Source: Seleniivibrio sp. | GTDB lineage: Bacteria > Chrysiogenota > Deferribacteres > Deferribacterales > Geovibrionaceae | Direction of reading: 5' to 3' | Length of the DNA stretch: 64,000 nucleotides | NCBI RefSeq assembly: GCF_021209385.1 | Contig: NZ_JAJOIL010000031.1 | Location: forward strand, 16,407-80,406 | Shown here: positions 8,080 to 16,204 of the stretch, piece by piece | How positions within the stretch are numbered: the first letter of the stretch is position 1 | How the letters are laid out: each line of letters starts with the position of its first letter | Notes under the pieces: model-generated | What the model was told of the DNA's origin: nothing | The model's input: only the letters and a program-made list of their open reading frames with translations | The model's database searches: none | Position numbers and translations under genes: made by a program

Positions 8080-9519
8080 TCAATATAAAGAAGAGAGGAT
8101 AATGTCAGTGTCAAGGTTCTGTTCCAGTGTATCGGCAAGCAGATCGAGCTGTGCCTGTTTATTTTCGTGGTACGAGTAATCAGGGTTTATGGCTTTGCCT
8201 GACATGGCTATTATGCGTGATGTTACGTCTGCGCTGTCAAAAAGCCCGTGTATGTATGTTCCAACGACTTTGTTCTCGGTGTCGGTTATGCAGATGTCTT
8301 TTTCTGTGCATAGCTGTTTGTAGGCGCGTGTTGTGGATGATACACCCATGTGTATCTCGTATCCGGTAAAGTTAAGACCGTCAAATTGACCGATGCCCTG
8401 ATATGTCCTGTTCAGAAGCGTTTTTTCGGGTGTGATTACCGTTTCCATGTCCAGAAGTCCAAGTCCTGAACATTCATTGTCGTCACCTTCGATGCCTTCG
8501 GGGTCTTTTATTGTCCGACCGAGCATCTGGAATCCGCCGCATATGCCCACCACGGGAGTTTTACCTGCCATGGAGAGTATCTTGCGGTCAAACCCGCGCA
8601 TCCGCATATCTTTCATATCGGCTATGGTGCTTTTACTTCCCGGAATGATTATTATGTCAGCTCCGGTCAGTTCATTGGGTGATTTTGCGTATATAAGGTT
8701 TATGTCGGGGCATGAGGCGAGTGGTGCGAAGTCAGTAAAGTTTGACATACGCGCGAGCCTGACGACGGCAACCGTAACGAAACCGCCCTTTGTGCTGTCG
8801 TTTATGCTCTGGCTGTCCTCCTCCTCAAGGGTGAGGTTCAGCATCGGAACAGTGCCGACAATAGGTACGGGGACTATTTCTTTAAACATGTCAATGCCGG
8901 GCTGTAAAAGGGATATGTCGCCTCTGAAACGGTTAATTATGAACCCTTTCACCCGCGGTTTGCCGTAGTCCGGCAGAAGGTCATAGGTACCTTTCATCCA
9001 TGCGAAAACGCCGCCGCGATCTATATCGCCTATTATGTACACAGGAGCGTCGGCAAACTCCGCCGTTCTCATGTTCACAATGTCTGTTTTGTGCAAATTT
9101 ATCTCGGCTGGGCTTCCTGCCCCTTCGATTATTATGGCATCATATTCAGCGGCGAGGCTTTCATATGCCTCCATTGCGGTTTTAAGGTTGTCCTGCGACA
9201 TTTTGTAATACTGTCTGGCGGTGAAATTGCCCACGGGTTTGCCGAGGCGTATCACCTGACTTGTTGAATTGCCTATGGGTTTCAGCAGTACGGGGTTCAT
9301 ACGCACGTCGGGTTCTATGCCAGCCGCCTGTGCCTGTAAAATCTGCGCTCTGCCCATTTCTCCGCCCTGCGCAACGCCGCTATTCAGCGCCATATTCTGC
9401 GATTTGAACGGTGCAACCTTTATACCTTTGCGCGCAAGCAGACGACAGAAACCAGCGCATATGACGGATTTACCTACTCCGCTTCCGGTACCCTGAAACA
9501 TAATGGGTTTTGCTTTCAT
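8080..9519 (-). CDS. cobQ: Cobyric acid synthase (CbiP/CobQ)
   Basis: Amidates side chains b, d, e and g of adenosylcobyrinic a,c-diamide with ATP and glutamine. The N-terminal half is a BioD-like ATPase (MFQGTGSGVGKSVICAGF, residues ~8-25; IIIEGAGSPAEINL ~123-136). The C-terminal half is a class I glutamine amidotransferase with its Cys in VVGICGGFQMLGR (~325-337) and His in GTYIHGLFDS. At 479 aa it is the normal length. ATG overlaps the upstream stop as TGATG, with AGGA upstream, so translation is coupled within the cobamide operon. Confidence 0.95.
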   Translation of the reverse strand: MKAKPIMFQGTGSGVGKSVICAGFCRLLARKGIKVAPFKSQNMALNSGVAQGGEMGRAQILQAQAAGIEPDVRMNPVLLKPIGNSTSQVIRLGKPVGNFTARQYYKMSQDNLKTAMEAYESLAAEYDAIIIEGAGSPAEINLHKTDIVNMRTAEFADAPVYIIGDIDRGGVFAWMKGTYDLLPDYGKPRVKGFIINRFRGDISLLQPGIDMFKEIVPVPIVGTVPMLNLTLEEEDSQSINDSTKGGFVTVAVVRLARMSNFTDFAPLASCPDINLIYAKSPNELTGADIIIIPGSKSTIADMKDMRMRGFDRKILSMAGKTPVVGICGGFQMLGRTIKDPEGIEGDDNECSGLGLLDMETVITPEKTLLNRTYQGIGQFDGLNFTGYEIHMGVSSTTRAYKQLCTEKDICITDTENKVVGTYIHGLFDSADVTSRIIAMSGKAINPDYSYHENKQAQLDLLADTLEQNLDTDIILSSLY

Positions 9520-10577
9520 CAGAATATCCTGAAATAGGTTTCCGCCAGATGGCAGAAGGTGTCCATATGAACCTGTTCCTTAACTGCCACGCGGATATAT
9601 TTGTCCGAAAGACCGACGAAGTTGGAACAGTTGCGGATAAGTATCCTGTGGTTCAGCATATATTCACTGAATGACGAAGCGTCCGATCTTTTGAGTTTAA
9701 TGAGGATGTAGTTTGCTTCGCCGGGTGTTATCTGCAGGTTTTGGTTATGAACCAGTCTGCTCAATGTATTGGCTTTTATCTGACGTACATGTCTCATATA
9801 GCTTGTGATATCCAGCTTGAGTGCCTTTTTGCATACTTCCTGCGCAAGGCTGTTTATGCTCCACGGAGACATGGAGCTTTTCATCTCCGCCAGAAGGTTT
9901 TTGTTCTGGGAAAATGCATAGCCTGAGCGAAGTCCGGGGATACCGTATGACTTTGAAAAGGAGCGCAGAACGATCATATTGTTCAGCGTACAGCCTATGA
10001 GTGTGGGGTTCTTGTCCACGCAGAAATCAATGTATGATTCGTCGATGACGAACATTGTCTTTTTGAACATGTCGGCTATGAAACGCAGTTCGTCTTTGCT
10101 GATAAGTGTTCCCGTCGGGTTGTTAGGGTTGCAGATGAAGCAGACGTCCGCTTCCGGCAGATATTCGATAAGCTCATTATCGTCGAACGCAAATTTTTTT
10201 TCCGCGTTCATTGTGCAGTTTGTGACCGACATTCCCGCAAGCTGTGCGTGTTTCATGTAGTCAACGTAGGTGGGCTGTAATATCACTGCGCGTTTTCCCG
10301 CATAAAGCTCACATATGCGGTGGATAAATTCCGTTGTGCCGCTTCCAGCCAGAAAGTTTTCCACAGGCAGATCGTGATATTTCGCGATATCGTCTGTCAT
10401 GGTTCTGCTGTATGGTTCTGGCAGACGCGAAACGATATTTTTAACGTTCAGTCCTTTCAAAAGCGCATCCGATGTGAAAGGGGAAACGTTACTGCTGAGG
10501 TCGATTATCTCGTCCACATGACATCCCGCCGCTTCCGCTGCCGAGTATACGTTCCCGCCGTGCTGAAACATCACCAT
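9519..10577 (-). CDS. cobD: L-threonine-O-3-phosphate decarboxylase (CobD/CobC type)
   Basis: PLP enzyme that makes (R)-1-amino-2-propanol O-2-phosphate for the lower arm of cobamides. It is a fold-type I aminotransferase relative. The N-terminal QHGGN is the family mark, followed by SSNVSPF, AGSGTTEFIHRI, CNPNNPTGTL (~118-127), DESYIDF and the PLP lysine in LRSFSKSYGIPGLRSGY. The frame extends upstream to 10622, but ATG 10577 (MVMFQHGG) or 10571 (MFQHGG) fit better; the latter overlaps the cobS stop as TGATG. Placement between cobS and cobQ supports the cobamide role over histidine biosynthesis (HisC), which is the main alternative. Confidence 0.9.
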   Translation of the reverse strand: MVMFQHGGNVYSAAEAAGCHVDEIIDLSSNVSPFTSDALLKGLNVKNIVSRLPEPYSRTMTDDIAKYHDLPVENFLAGSGTTEFIHRICELYAGKRAVILQPTYVDYMKHAQLAGMSVTNCTMNAEKKFAFDDNELIEYLPEADVCFICNPNNPTGTLISKDELRFIADMFKKTMFVIDESYIDFCVDKNPTLIGCTLNNMIVLRSFSKSYGIPGLRSGYAFSQNKNLLAEMKSSMSPWSINSLAQEVCKKALKLDITSYMRHVRQIKANTLSRLVHNQNLQITPGEANYILIKLKRSDASSFSEYMLNHRILIRNCSNFVGLSDKYIRVAVKEQVHMDTFCHLAETYFRIF

Positions 10578-11320
10578 AAGCACACCGCCACAAGGAACAG
10601 AAATGCTTCGGACGATTCGCACATCGCGCCGAGCATATCGCCCGTAATGCCGCCAATTCTGCTTTTATACAGTCTTGTAATAAGATAAACAAAAATCAGA
10701 AAAGCGATATTGAAAATAGCGAACTGGTATGCGCCGAAGAAATAGCTGATGCACAGCAGTAATATACCCTGAGCAAACACCAGCGGTGAAAAATTTCCGA
10801 AGAACGCCGCCGCTGTGCCTGTTTCCCGCGCATATTTAAACATATAAAACCCGAACACCATGCTGAACCGCGAATAGGCGGGGATGACCAGCAGGTAGAG
10901 CGGGTTTGATATTGAATAGGCTGAAAAAGCCTTTACTATAAGTGTCATTACGATAGCCACGGCACCCATCGTGCCGATACGGCTGTCTTTCATTATCTCA
11001 AGCATCTTTTCGCGGTCGCGGAAGGAGAAAATGCCGTCCGCCGTATCCGCCAGCCCGTCAAGGTGAAGCGCTCCCGTTATCAGAACGAGGTAAAGCACTG
11101 TTATAACAGCCATTGCAGTTTGCGGCAGATATGCCTGTGCATAAGTGTAGAACAGCCATAGCGGCAGTCCCACCGTTAAACCCACCGGAACGAAGCTGTA
11201 TACAGCCCTGCGCCCATCAAAATCTTTGGTTTTGAACCTTATGACGGTCAGAAAGCTGAGTGCGTCGAGATAACTTTTAAAGATGTTACATCTCCTTGCC
11301 GGAAACACCAGCTTCGGCAA
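10571..11320 (-). CDS. cobS: Adenosylcobinamide-GDP ribazoletransferase CobS
   Basis: Membrane enzyme of the last nucleotide-loop step: it joins alpha-ribazole (phosphate) to adenosylcobinamide-GDP. Seen motifs are ALHLDGLADTADGIFSF (metal-binding acidic motif) and KDSRIGTMGAVA, plus about six hydrophobic helices. The start is unclear. The coordinates use a TTG inside cobT, but a good ribosome site (AAGGAG at 11292-11297) lies seven bases before an in-frame ATC at 11284, just upstream of FKSYLDALSFLTVIRF, where the family normally begins. No ATG, GTG or TTG fits that ribosome site. It overlaps both cobT and cobD. Confidence 0.92.
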   Translation of the reverse strand: MPKLVFPARRCNIFKSYLDALSFLTVIRFKTKDFDGRRAVYSFVPVGLTVGLPLWLFYTYAQAYLPQTAMAVITVLYLVLITGALHLDGLADTADGIFSFRDREKMLEIMKDSRIGTMGAVAIVMTLIVKAFSAYSISNPLYLLVIPAYSRFSMVFGFYMFKYARETGTAAAFFGNFSPLVFAQGILLLCISYFFGAYQFAIFNIAFLIFVYLITRLYKSRIGGITGDMLGAMCESSEAFLFLVAVCLW

Positions 11321-12359
11321 AAGTGGCGATCTCTGTTATGACCCTTACACCCGCTTCAACGGAGTGCATTGCCATGACGGCTCCCGTTCCCTCGCCGAGT
11401 CTGAGACCGAGGTCTACCAGCGGTTCGAGGTTCATGTATTGCAGCATTTTTATCTGTCCGGGTTCAACTGATTTGTGTCCGCTTATCATGTATTCAACAG
11501 AGAGAGGGCAGAGACCGAAGGCGATAAGTGCGCCTGCGGAGGAGATTATTCCGTCTATCATCACGGGTATTTTATGGTATGCGCCTGCGAGGATAACACC
11601 TGCTATGGCACCTATTTCAAGTCCGCCGACCTTTGAAAGCACGTCCAGTGCGTCATTTTTGTCGGGTTTGTTCAGCTCTATGCCGCGTTTGATGGTGTTT
11701 ATTTTACGTTGCAGTGCTTCGTTGTCTATACCGGAGCCGAACCCTGTCATAACTTCAGCTGTTTCACCTGTGAAAACAGCACCGATAGCGCTTGAAGGGG
11801 TTGTGTTGCCTATCCCCATGTCGCCTGTGGCTATAAGGTTCAGTCCGTGTTTCTGTATCATCTCGGAGGCTATTTCAAAACCCGCCATGACGCATGCTTC
11901 CGCCTCTTCGCGGGTCATTGCCGCACCTTTGGTGAAGTTTGCCGTGCCTCTGCGTATCTTTCTTATTATGAATGTGTTGTCGGGATCAGCCGGAACAGCG
12001 TTAACGTCGCATACAGCGCCGATATCCGCCACGAGAACTTTTGATTTTGCCTGTTTGGAAAGGATATTAATGGATGCCATACCTGCCACGAAAGCGCCCA
12101 TCATCTGACCTGTGACCTCCTGTGGAAATGCGGCTACGCGCTCTTCCGTTATGCCGTGGTCTCCAGCCATTACAAACACCATGCGTTTGTCCACTTTGGG
12201 TTTCATCGTCCCCTGAATGGAGCATATCTTTTCGCCGATGTCGTTCAGTCTTCCCAGCGCTCTGGGGGGCATGATCAGGTTTGCAGTTCTGTCCTGTGCC
12301 TGTTTGAAAATTTCTTTGTCTGCGGGCTTAACGGATGCAATAATCTCAGTGAGTTTCAC
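11286..12359 (-). CDS. cobT: Nicotinate-nucleotide:dimethylbenzimidazole phosphoribosyltransferase CobT
   Basis: Activates the lower-ligand base by transferring phosphoribose from NaMN, giving alpha-ribazole phosphate. The 357-residue length and motifs are standard: PPRALGRL (~32-39), MAGDHGITEERVAAFPQEVT (~64-83), GDMGIGNTTPSSAI, the LRLGEGTGAVMA stretch with the catalytic Glu, and a final FAEAGVSGKEM. It starts with GTG at 12359 behind GGAGG with 6-base spacing, overlapping the cobU stop by 4 bases. Operon context with cobU and cobS makes this firm. Confidence 0.96.
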   Translation of the reverse strand: MKLTEIIASVKPADKEIFKQAQDRTANLIMPPRALGRLNDIGEKICSIQGTMKPKVDKRMVFVMAGDHGITEERVAAFPQEVTGQMMGAFVAGMASINILSKQAKSKVLVADIGAVCDVNAVPADPDNTFIIRKIRRGTANFTKGAAMTREEAEACVMAGFEIASEMIQKHGLNLIATGDMGIGNTTPSSAIGAVFTGETAEVMTGFGSGIDNEALQRKINTIKRGIELNKPDKNDALDVLSKVGGLEIGAIAGVILAGAYHKIPVMIDGIISSAGALIAFGLCPLSVEYMISGHKSVEPGQIKMLQYMNLEPLVDLGLRLGEGTGAVMAMHSVEAGVRVITEIATFAEAGVSGKEM

Positions 12360-12865
12360 TTTTTTCCTCCCTTAATGGCGAGCGGTATTGAAGATATCAT
12401 AATGACCACGCTGTCGGATGCCGCCGCAAGTCTTGTGTTCAGCTTGCCCAGTTCGTCGGCGAATTTACAGCCTTCGGGGTTTGCAGGCATAACGCCCAGC
12501 CCTGTTTCGTTGGTCACAATGACAACCGGCTTTTTACATTCCGCCAGCCTCTCCATAAAATGCTCTATGTGTTTTTCGGTATTAAGTTGCTTGTAGATAA
12601 GATTGTTAAGCCACATTGTAATGCAGTCGATAAGCACAACGTCCTGATTTTCGGCATTGTCGAAAACGCTGTGGAGGCTGACAGGTTCCTCAATCGTCAC
12701 CCAGCTTCCGTCCCGTTCCGCTTTGTGCAGGTCTATTTTGTCCTGCATGGCGTCGTCGAACGCTTCCGCTGTGGCGACGTATGTTTTTGAAGAATATTCC
12801 CCGCAAAGTTTCAGGGCGTATGCCGTTTTCCCGCTTTTAATACCGCCTGTAACAAGTGTTATCAT
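12356..12865 (-). CDS. cobU: Adenosylcobinamide kinase/GTP:AdoCbi-phosphate guanylyltransferase CobU
   Basis: Bifunctional kinase and guanylyltransferase that converts adenosylcobinamide (phosphate) to the GDP form used by CobS. The 169 residues begin with the P-loop MITLVTGGIKSGKTAYA. Family motifs YVATAEAFDD, IDLHKAERDGSWVTIEEP (catalytic His region) and VLIDCITMWLNNL follow, then IVTNETGLGVMPANPEGCKFAD. ATG overlaps the upstream cbiR-like stop as ATGA. It allows salvage of cobinamide, which matters if the neighbouring CbiR-like enzyme generates cobinamide phosphate. Confidence 0.95.
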   Translation of the reverse strand: MITLVTGGIKSGKTAYALKLCGEYSSKTYVATAEAFDDAMQDKIDLHKAERDGSWVTIEEPVSLHSVFDNAENQDVVLIDCITMWLNNLIYKQLNTEKHIEHFMERLAECKKPVVIVTNETGLGVMPANPEGCKFADELGKLNTRLAAASDSVVIMISSIPLAIKGGKK

Positions 12866-13515
12866 AAGTGTTTCCTGATTATTTCGTATGATGTGAGGAA
12901 ATCGTCTTTGCTGAACATTTCAAGACAGACGGTCGCCCCGTTGCTTTTTGCATTAGCAAGGATGGATTCTAGCAGATTGGGTTCAATATGCTCAAGACTT
13001 TTATGGTGTTTTCCGTTTGTTTCGCCCTGAAGGTGATATTCGCTTATATATTTTTTGTGCCTTTCGTGAAATTCATATGCCTTTTCGCCAGCATGTGGGT
13101 TGTCAAAACACAGTTTAAGCCCCATTCCAACCGCATCGTCGAAAAAAGAACCGTAAAAATCGGTATTCTCAATGATAAGATTGTGTTCCTGCCGTTTGAG
13201 CGTTTCTTTCAGGAAAAAAGCGCTTTCCGCCGGATGTATCACCATGCGCAGAGGTTTCAGAGGTCTGAGCTTTTCAATATACGCGTCTATCACCCGCCAG
13301 CCTTCCACTGTGTTCAGGTCGTTGTCGGTGGGTAGATGGATGCTGTATCCCATGCCCAGTGCCGCAAGTTCTGCAATTTCAGCATCCGACGGCATGTCGA
13401 AATCATGCCTGCTGTCGAAGAACAGAAGCTCTACCTCGTCTGTGTAGGCTTTCAGATACAGCACGTTGTTTACCCTGCTGTCGGGTATGACAAATGACGG
13501 CGCAGATATTTTCAT
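12862..13515 (-). CDS. CbiR-like cobamide-remodelling phosphodiesterase (AP-endonuclease-2/TIM barrel fold)
   Basis: This 217-residue protein looks like a xylose-isomerase/AP-endonuclease-type TIM barrel. Candidate metal ligands appear at successive strand ends: SIHLPTD (~58), VIHPAES (~92), IIENTD (~115), LCFDNPHA (~134), EYHLQGE (~160) and CLEMFS (~198). CbiR, described in Akkermansia, belongs to this superfamily and removes the lower nucleotide loop from cobamides so they can be rebuilt with another base. It is first in the cob operon, overlapping cobU as ATGA; CobU, CobT and CobS downstream would supply the rebuilding. The family call is inference from fold and context; a generic sugar-phosphate isomerase is the alternative. 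Confidence 0.68.
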   Translation of the reverse strand: MKISAPSFVIPDSRVNNVLYLKAYTDEVELLFFDSRHDFDMPSDAEIAELAALGMGYSIHLPTDNDLNTVEGWRVIDAYIEKLRPLKPLRMVIHPAESAFFLKETLKRQEHNLIIENTDFYGSFFDDAVGMGLKLCFDNPHAGEKAYEFHERHKKYISEYHLQGETNGKHHKSLEHIEPNLLESILANAKSNGATVCLEMFSKDDFLTSYEIIRKHL

Positions 13516-13579
13516 GGGGTCAGGGTAGCCTTTTTTTTCTTCCCTTGCAAGATTATAGATAATGCAATAATCTCAATGT

Positions 13580-14899
13580 ATGTTCAGTTCATTCATGATA
13601 GCGGCCGACAAAAGCGGCTCCGGCAAAACCACTCTTACAACGGGCATTATCAGATATCTGACCCGCACTGGGCGCACTGTTGCTCCTTTTAAATGCGGAC
13701 CTGATTATATTGACACTCTGCATCTGGAGCGGGCATCCGGCAGAAAAGCCTATAACCTTGACAGCGTTATGCTGTCGCGGGGAACAGTGTGCAATGTGTA
13801 CGCTCATGGCTGTGACGGTGCCGATGCCGCTGTTATAGAGGGCGTTATGGGTGTTCTGGACGGCGTATCCCACACGGATTTTAAAGGGAGCAGCGCAGAC
13901 ATTGCCGCTGTGACGAATGTCCCGTGTGTGCTGGTTGTGGACTGCTCCGGCAGTTCATACACTGCGGCGGCTGTGGTTCGCGGTATCACCGAGCTAGGCA
14001 GGATGCGTATTGCCGGTGTTGTGCTGAACAATATAGCTTCCGAACGCCACGCACTTCTGGTGCGATCGGCAGTTGAAACTCATACCGACTGCAAAGTGCT
14101 TGGAACATTGCCGAAAAATAGCGAAAACCTGCTGGGTTCAAGACATCTCGGCATAAAGACCGCAATGGAGATAGACGAGAGCTATCTTGATGCGTGCGCT
14201 GATTTCGCATCGGCAAACGTGGACATCGACGGGCTTCTGTCGCTGTGTAGTGCCGAAAGACCTGCCTGTGTGCAGGAACCTGCGGTTAAGCCTGATCGGG
14301 TGGCTTATGTTGCATACGATAAAGCTTTTCAGTTTTACTATAATTCAAACATGGAATTCCTTACTTCGCAGGGTTTTGACGTGAAATTTTTCAGTCCTTT
14401 GGCTGGCGATGGCATAGATGGTGCGGATTTTGTTTATATCGGTGGCGGATATCCTGAACTGTATGCAAAAGAGCTTTCGGAAAGCAGGACTGCGAAAATC
14501 ATAAAGGACTATGCGGAAAGCGGCGGAAAGCTCTACGCTGAGTGCGGCGGGCTGATGTTCCTTTCGCGGGGAATACACACCGACAGCGGTTTTTTCCAGA
14601 TGTCGGGTGTTTTCGACTGCGAAACCAGAATGTGTGCCAGACGGCAGGCGCTGGGCTATGTCAGCGCGGAGCTTGTGAAAGACTGCATAATGGGTAACAG
14701 AGGGCAGAGCAATATAGGGCATGAGTTCCACTATTCCGCCATGGAAGGATATTCCGGCGAATACGCATACGAACTGACACGGATCACTGACGGTAAAAAA
14801 TCCAGTGACGGGCTGATATATAAAAATACTTTCGCGGCTTACACGCACCTGCATTTTCTGTGCGATAACCCACTGATAAAGAACATGATACGGAGTTGA
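13580..14899 (+). CDS. cbiA: Cobyrinate a,c-diamide synthase CbiA
   Basis: Amidates the a and c carboxylates of cobyrinic acid with glutamine and ATP. Order: P-loop ATPase domain (MIAADKSGSGKTTLTTGII, ~6-24; FKCGPDYIDTLHLERASGRKAYNLD, ~38-62), EGVMGVLDG, then a class I amidotransferase domain with GGGYPELYA, the Cys in YAECGGLMFLSRG (~320-332) and a His in YTHLHFLC at the C-terminus. At 439 aa the length is normal. The ATG at 13580 has no clear ribosome site. It is divergent from the cbiR-cobU operon with 64 bp between them and heads the plus-strand cbiA-cbiL-cbiC-rmuC run. Confidence 0.95.
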   Translation: MFSSFMIAADKSGSGKTTLTTGIIRYLTRTGRTVAPFKCGPDYIDTLHLERASGRKAYNLDSVMLSRGTVCNVYAHGCDGADAAVIEGVMGVLDGVSHTDFKGSSADIAAVTNVPCVLVVDCSGSSYTAAAVVRGITELGRMRIAGVVLNNIASERHALLVRSAVETHTDCKVLGTLPKNSENLLGSRHLGIKTAMEIDESYLDACADFASANVDIDGLLSLCSAERPACVQEPAVKPDRVAYVAYDKAFQFYYNSNMEFLTSQGFDVKFFSPLAGDGIDGADFVYIGGGYPELYAKELSESRTAKIIKDYAESGGKLYAECGGLMFLSRGIHTDSGFFQMSGVFDCETRMCARRQALGYVSAELVKDCIMGNRGQSNIGHEFHYSAMEGYSGEYAYELTRITDGKKSSDGLIYKNTFAAYTHLHFLCDNPLIKNMIRS

Positions 14900-14900
14900 A

Positions 14901-15590
14901 ATGAAAATCTACGGAATAGGAATAGGACCCGGCGACCCTGAACTTCTGACAGTTAAGGCAGTTCGCCTTATGAATGAGAGCGACGTTGTGGTCGTTCCGC
15001 AGTCGGATAAAACTGGCAGAAGCCTCGCAAAGGACATCATTAAAGGCATTGTCCCCGAAGAGAAAATATATATGTATTATTTCCCCATGACGGGGGACAA
15101 AGCTGATCTTGATACGAAATATGCCGCACTCGCCGCCGATATTTTCGGCATGGTGAAGGACGGCAAAAAAGTCACCTACGTCACCATTGGCGACGCACCC
15201 ATATACTCAACCCTGAACTATCTGGCACATAAACTGGAAAATCACGGTGTTAAGATGGAGTTTGTGCCGGGCATATCCGCCATTTCCGCTGTGCCGAACA
15301 TCCTTTGCCTGTCTGTAACAGAAAAAGACGAAAGCTTCTGCACGGTTGAGATGAAAGAGGATACGGCGTTGCTTAAAGAATGTACGGAGAAATTTGCCAC
15401 CGTGTTCGTTATGAAGGTGCATAACAAACTGGATGTGCTGAAAAAATTCGTGAAAGACAACGGGATAAAGACCGCTTATGTCATTTCCCGCGCAACCCTT
15501 GAGGACGAGATAATTTTAGACCTGAACAGCGATGAGACTAAACAGATAAATTATCTTTCAACAGCAATACTTAAAAAAGGTGCATCGTGA
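14901..15590 (+). CDS. cbiL: Precorrin-2/cobalt-factor II C20-methyltransferase CbiL
   Basis: SAM-dependent methylase of the corrin ring at C20. Tetrapyrrole methylase features are IYGIGIGPGDPELLTVKAVRLM (residues 3-24), VVPQSDKTGRS, YVTIGDAPIYSTLNYLA (~93-109) and FVPGISAISAVPN (~118-130). GGAG lies upstream of the ATG at 14901, one base after the cbiA stop. Its stop overlaps the cbiC start. The length of 229 aa is usual for CbiL/CobI. Presence of CbiL with CbiA and CbiP rather than CobG suggests the anaerobic (early cobalt) route, though the ring-contraction genes are not in the window. Confidence 0.93.
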   Translation: MKIYGIGIGPGDPELLTVKAVRLMNESDVVVVPQSDKTGRSLAKDIIKGIVPEEKIYMYYFPMTGDKADLDTKYAALAADIFGMVKDGKKVTYVTIGDAPIYSTLNYLAHKLENHGVKMEFVPGISAISAVPNILCLSVTEKDESFCTVEMKEDTALLKECTEKFATVFVMKVHNKLDVLKKFVKDNGIKTAYVISRATLEDEIILDLNSDETKQINYLSTAILKKGAS

Positions 15591-16204
15591 ACAAGGGCGA
15601 CAGGATAGAGAAGGAATCATTCGAGATAATAGAGGCAGGGTGCGACCTTTCGGCATACGACGAGAGGCAGAAACGCGTTGTCATGCGCCTGATACACACC
15701 ACAGGCGATTTTGAATTTGCGAAAATGACACTTTTCAGCCCCAATGCCATAGAAAGAGCCATGGACGCACTTGAACGCAGACTACCTGTCATTTGCGACG
15801 TGAATATGGTGAAGACCGCCATCACAGCGAAATATACGGAGGCTGTGGGTATAGAGCGGCATTGCTTTATTACAAACGAGAACGTGGCTGTGGAAGCGGC
15901 GGCACAGGGAAAAACACGCGCGGAATACAGCATGGAATACGCCGCAAGGCATTACCCTGACGCGATATATGCAGTCGGCAACGCACCCACGGCACTGCTT
16001 AAGATAATGGAATTGCACAAAGAGGGGCTTATTAACCCCGCTCTGGTGATAGGCCTGCCTGTTGGGTTTGTCATGGCGGCGGAGAGCAAAGCAACGCTTG
16101 CTGAAAGCGGCATGGAGTACATCACGAATATCGGCACAAAGGGCGGCAGTCCCTGTGCGGGGGCGGTTGTCAACGCTCTCATAAAGATTAAGGCAGGGAT
16201 ATGA
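15587..16204 (+). CDS. cbiC: Precorrin-8X/cobalt-precorrin-8 methylmutase CbiC
   Basis: Moves a methyl group from C11 to C12 to give (cobalt-)cobyrinic acid. It carries the catalytic His in MRLIHTTGDFEFA (~34-46), VICDVNMVKTAI and the end motif IGLPVGFVMAAESK...NIGTKGGSPCAGAVVNAL. It starts with GTG at 15587, overlapping the cbiL stop as GTGA, with AAAAAAGG upstream. At 205 aa it is normal. Its stop overlaps rmuC as ATGA, so the three genes and rmuC are likely read from one message. Confidence 0.95.
   Translation: MNKGDRIEKESFEIIEAGCDLSAYDERQKRVVMRLIHTTGDFEFAKMTLFSPNAIERAMDALERRLPVICDVNMVKTAITAKYTEAVGIERHCFITNENVAVEAAAQGKTRAEYSMEYAARHYPDAIYAVGNAPTALLKIMELHKEGLINPALVIGLPVGFVMAAESKATLAESGMEYITNIGTKGGSPCAGAVVNALIKIKAGI

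Noticed and set aside
11296..12108. 270-codon plus-strand frame over cobT
   Set aside because: CobT motifs on the minus strand are unequivocal; the plus frame is rich in Pro, Ser and Ile repeats typical of a shadow.
13516..13579. Cobalamin riboswitch between the divergent cobamide operons
   Set aside because: The gap is only 64 bp, and no B12-box-like or conserved aptamer sequence is visible there or upstream of the other cob genes in this window.
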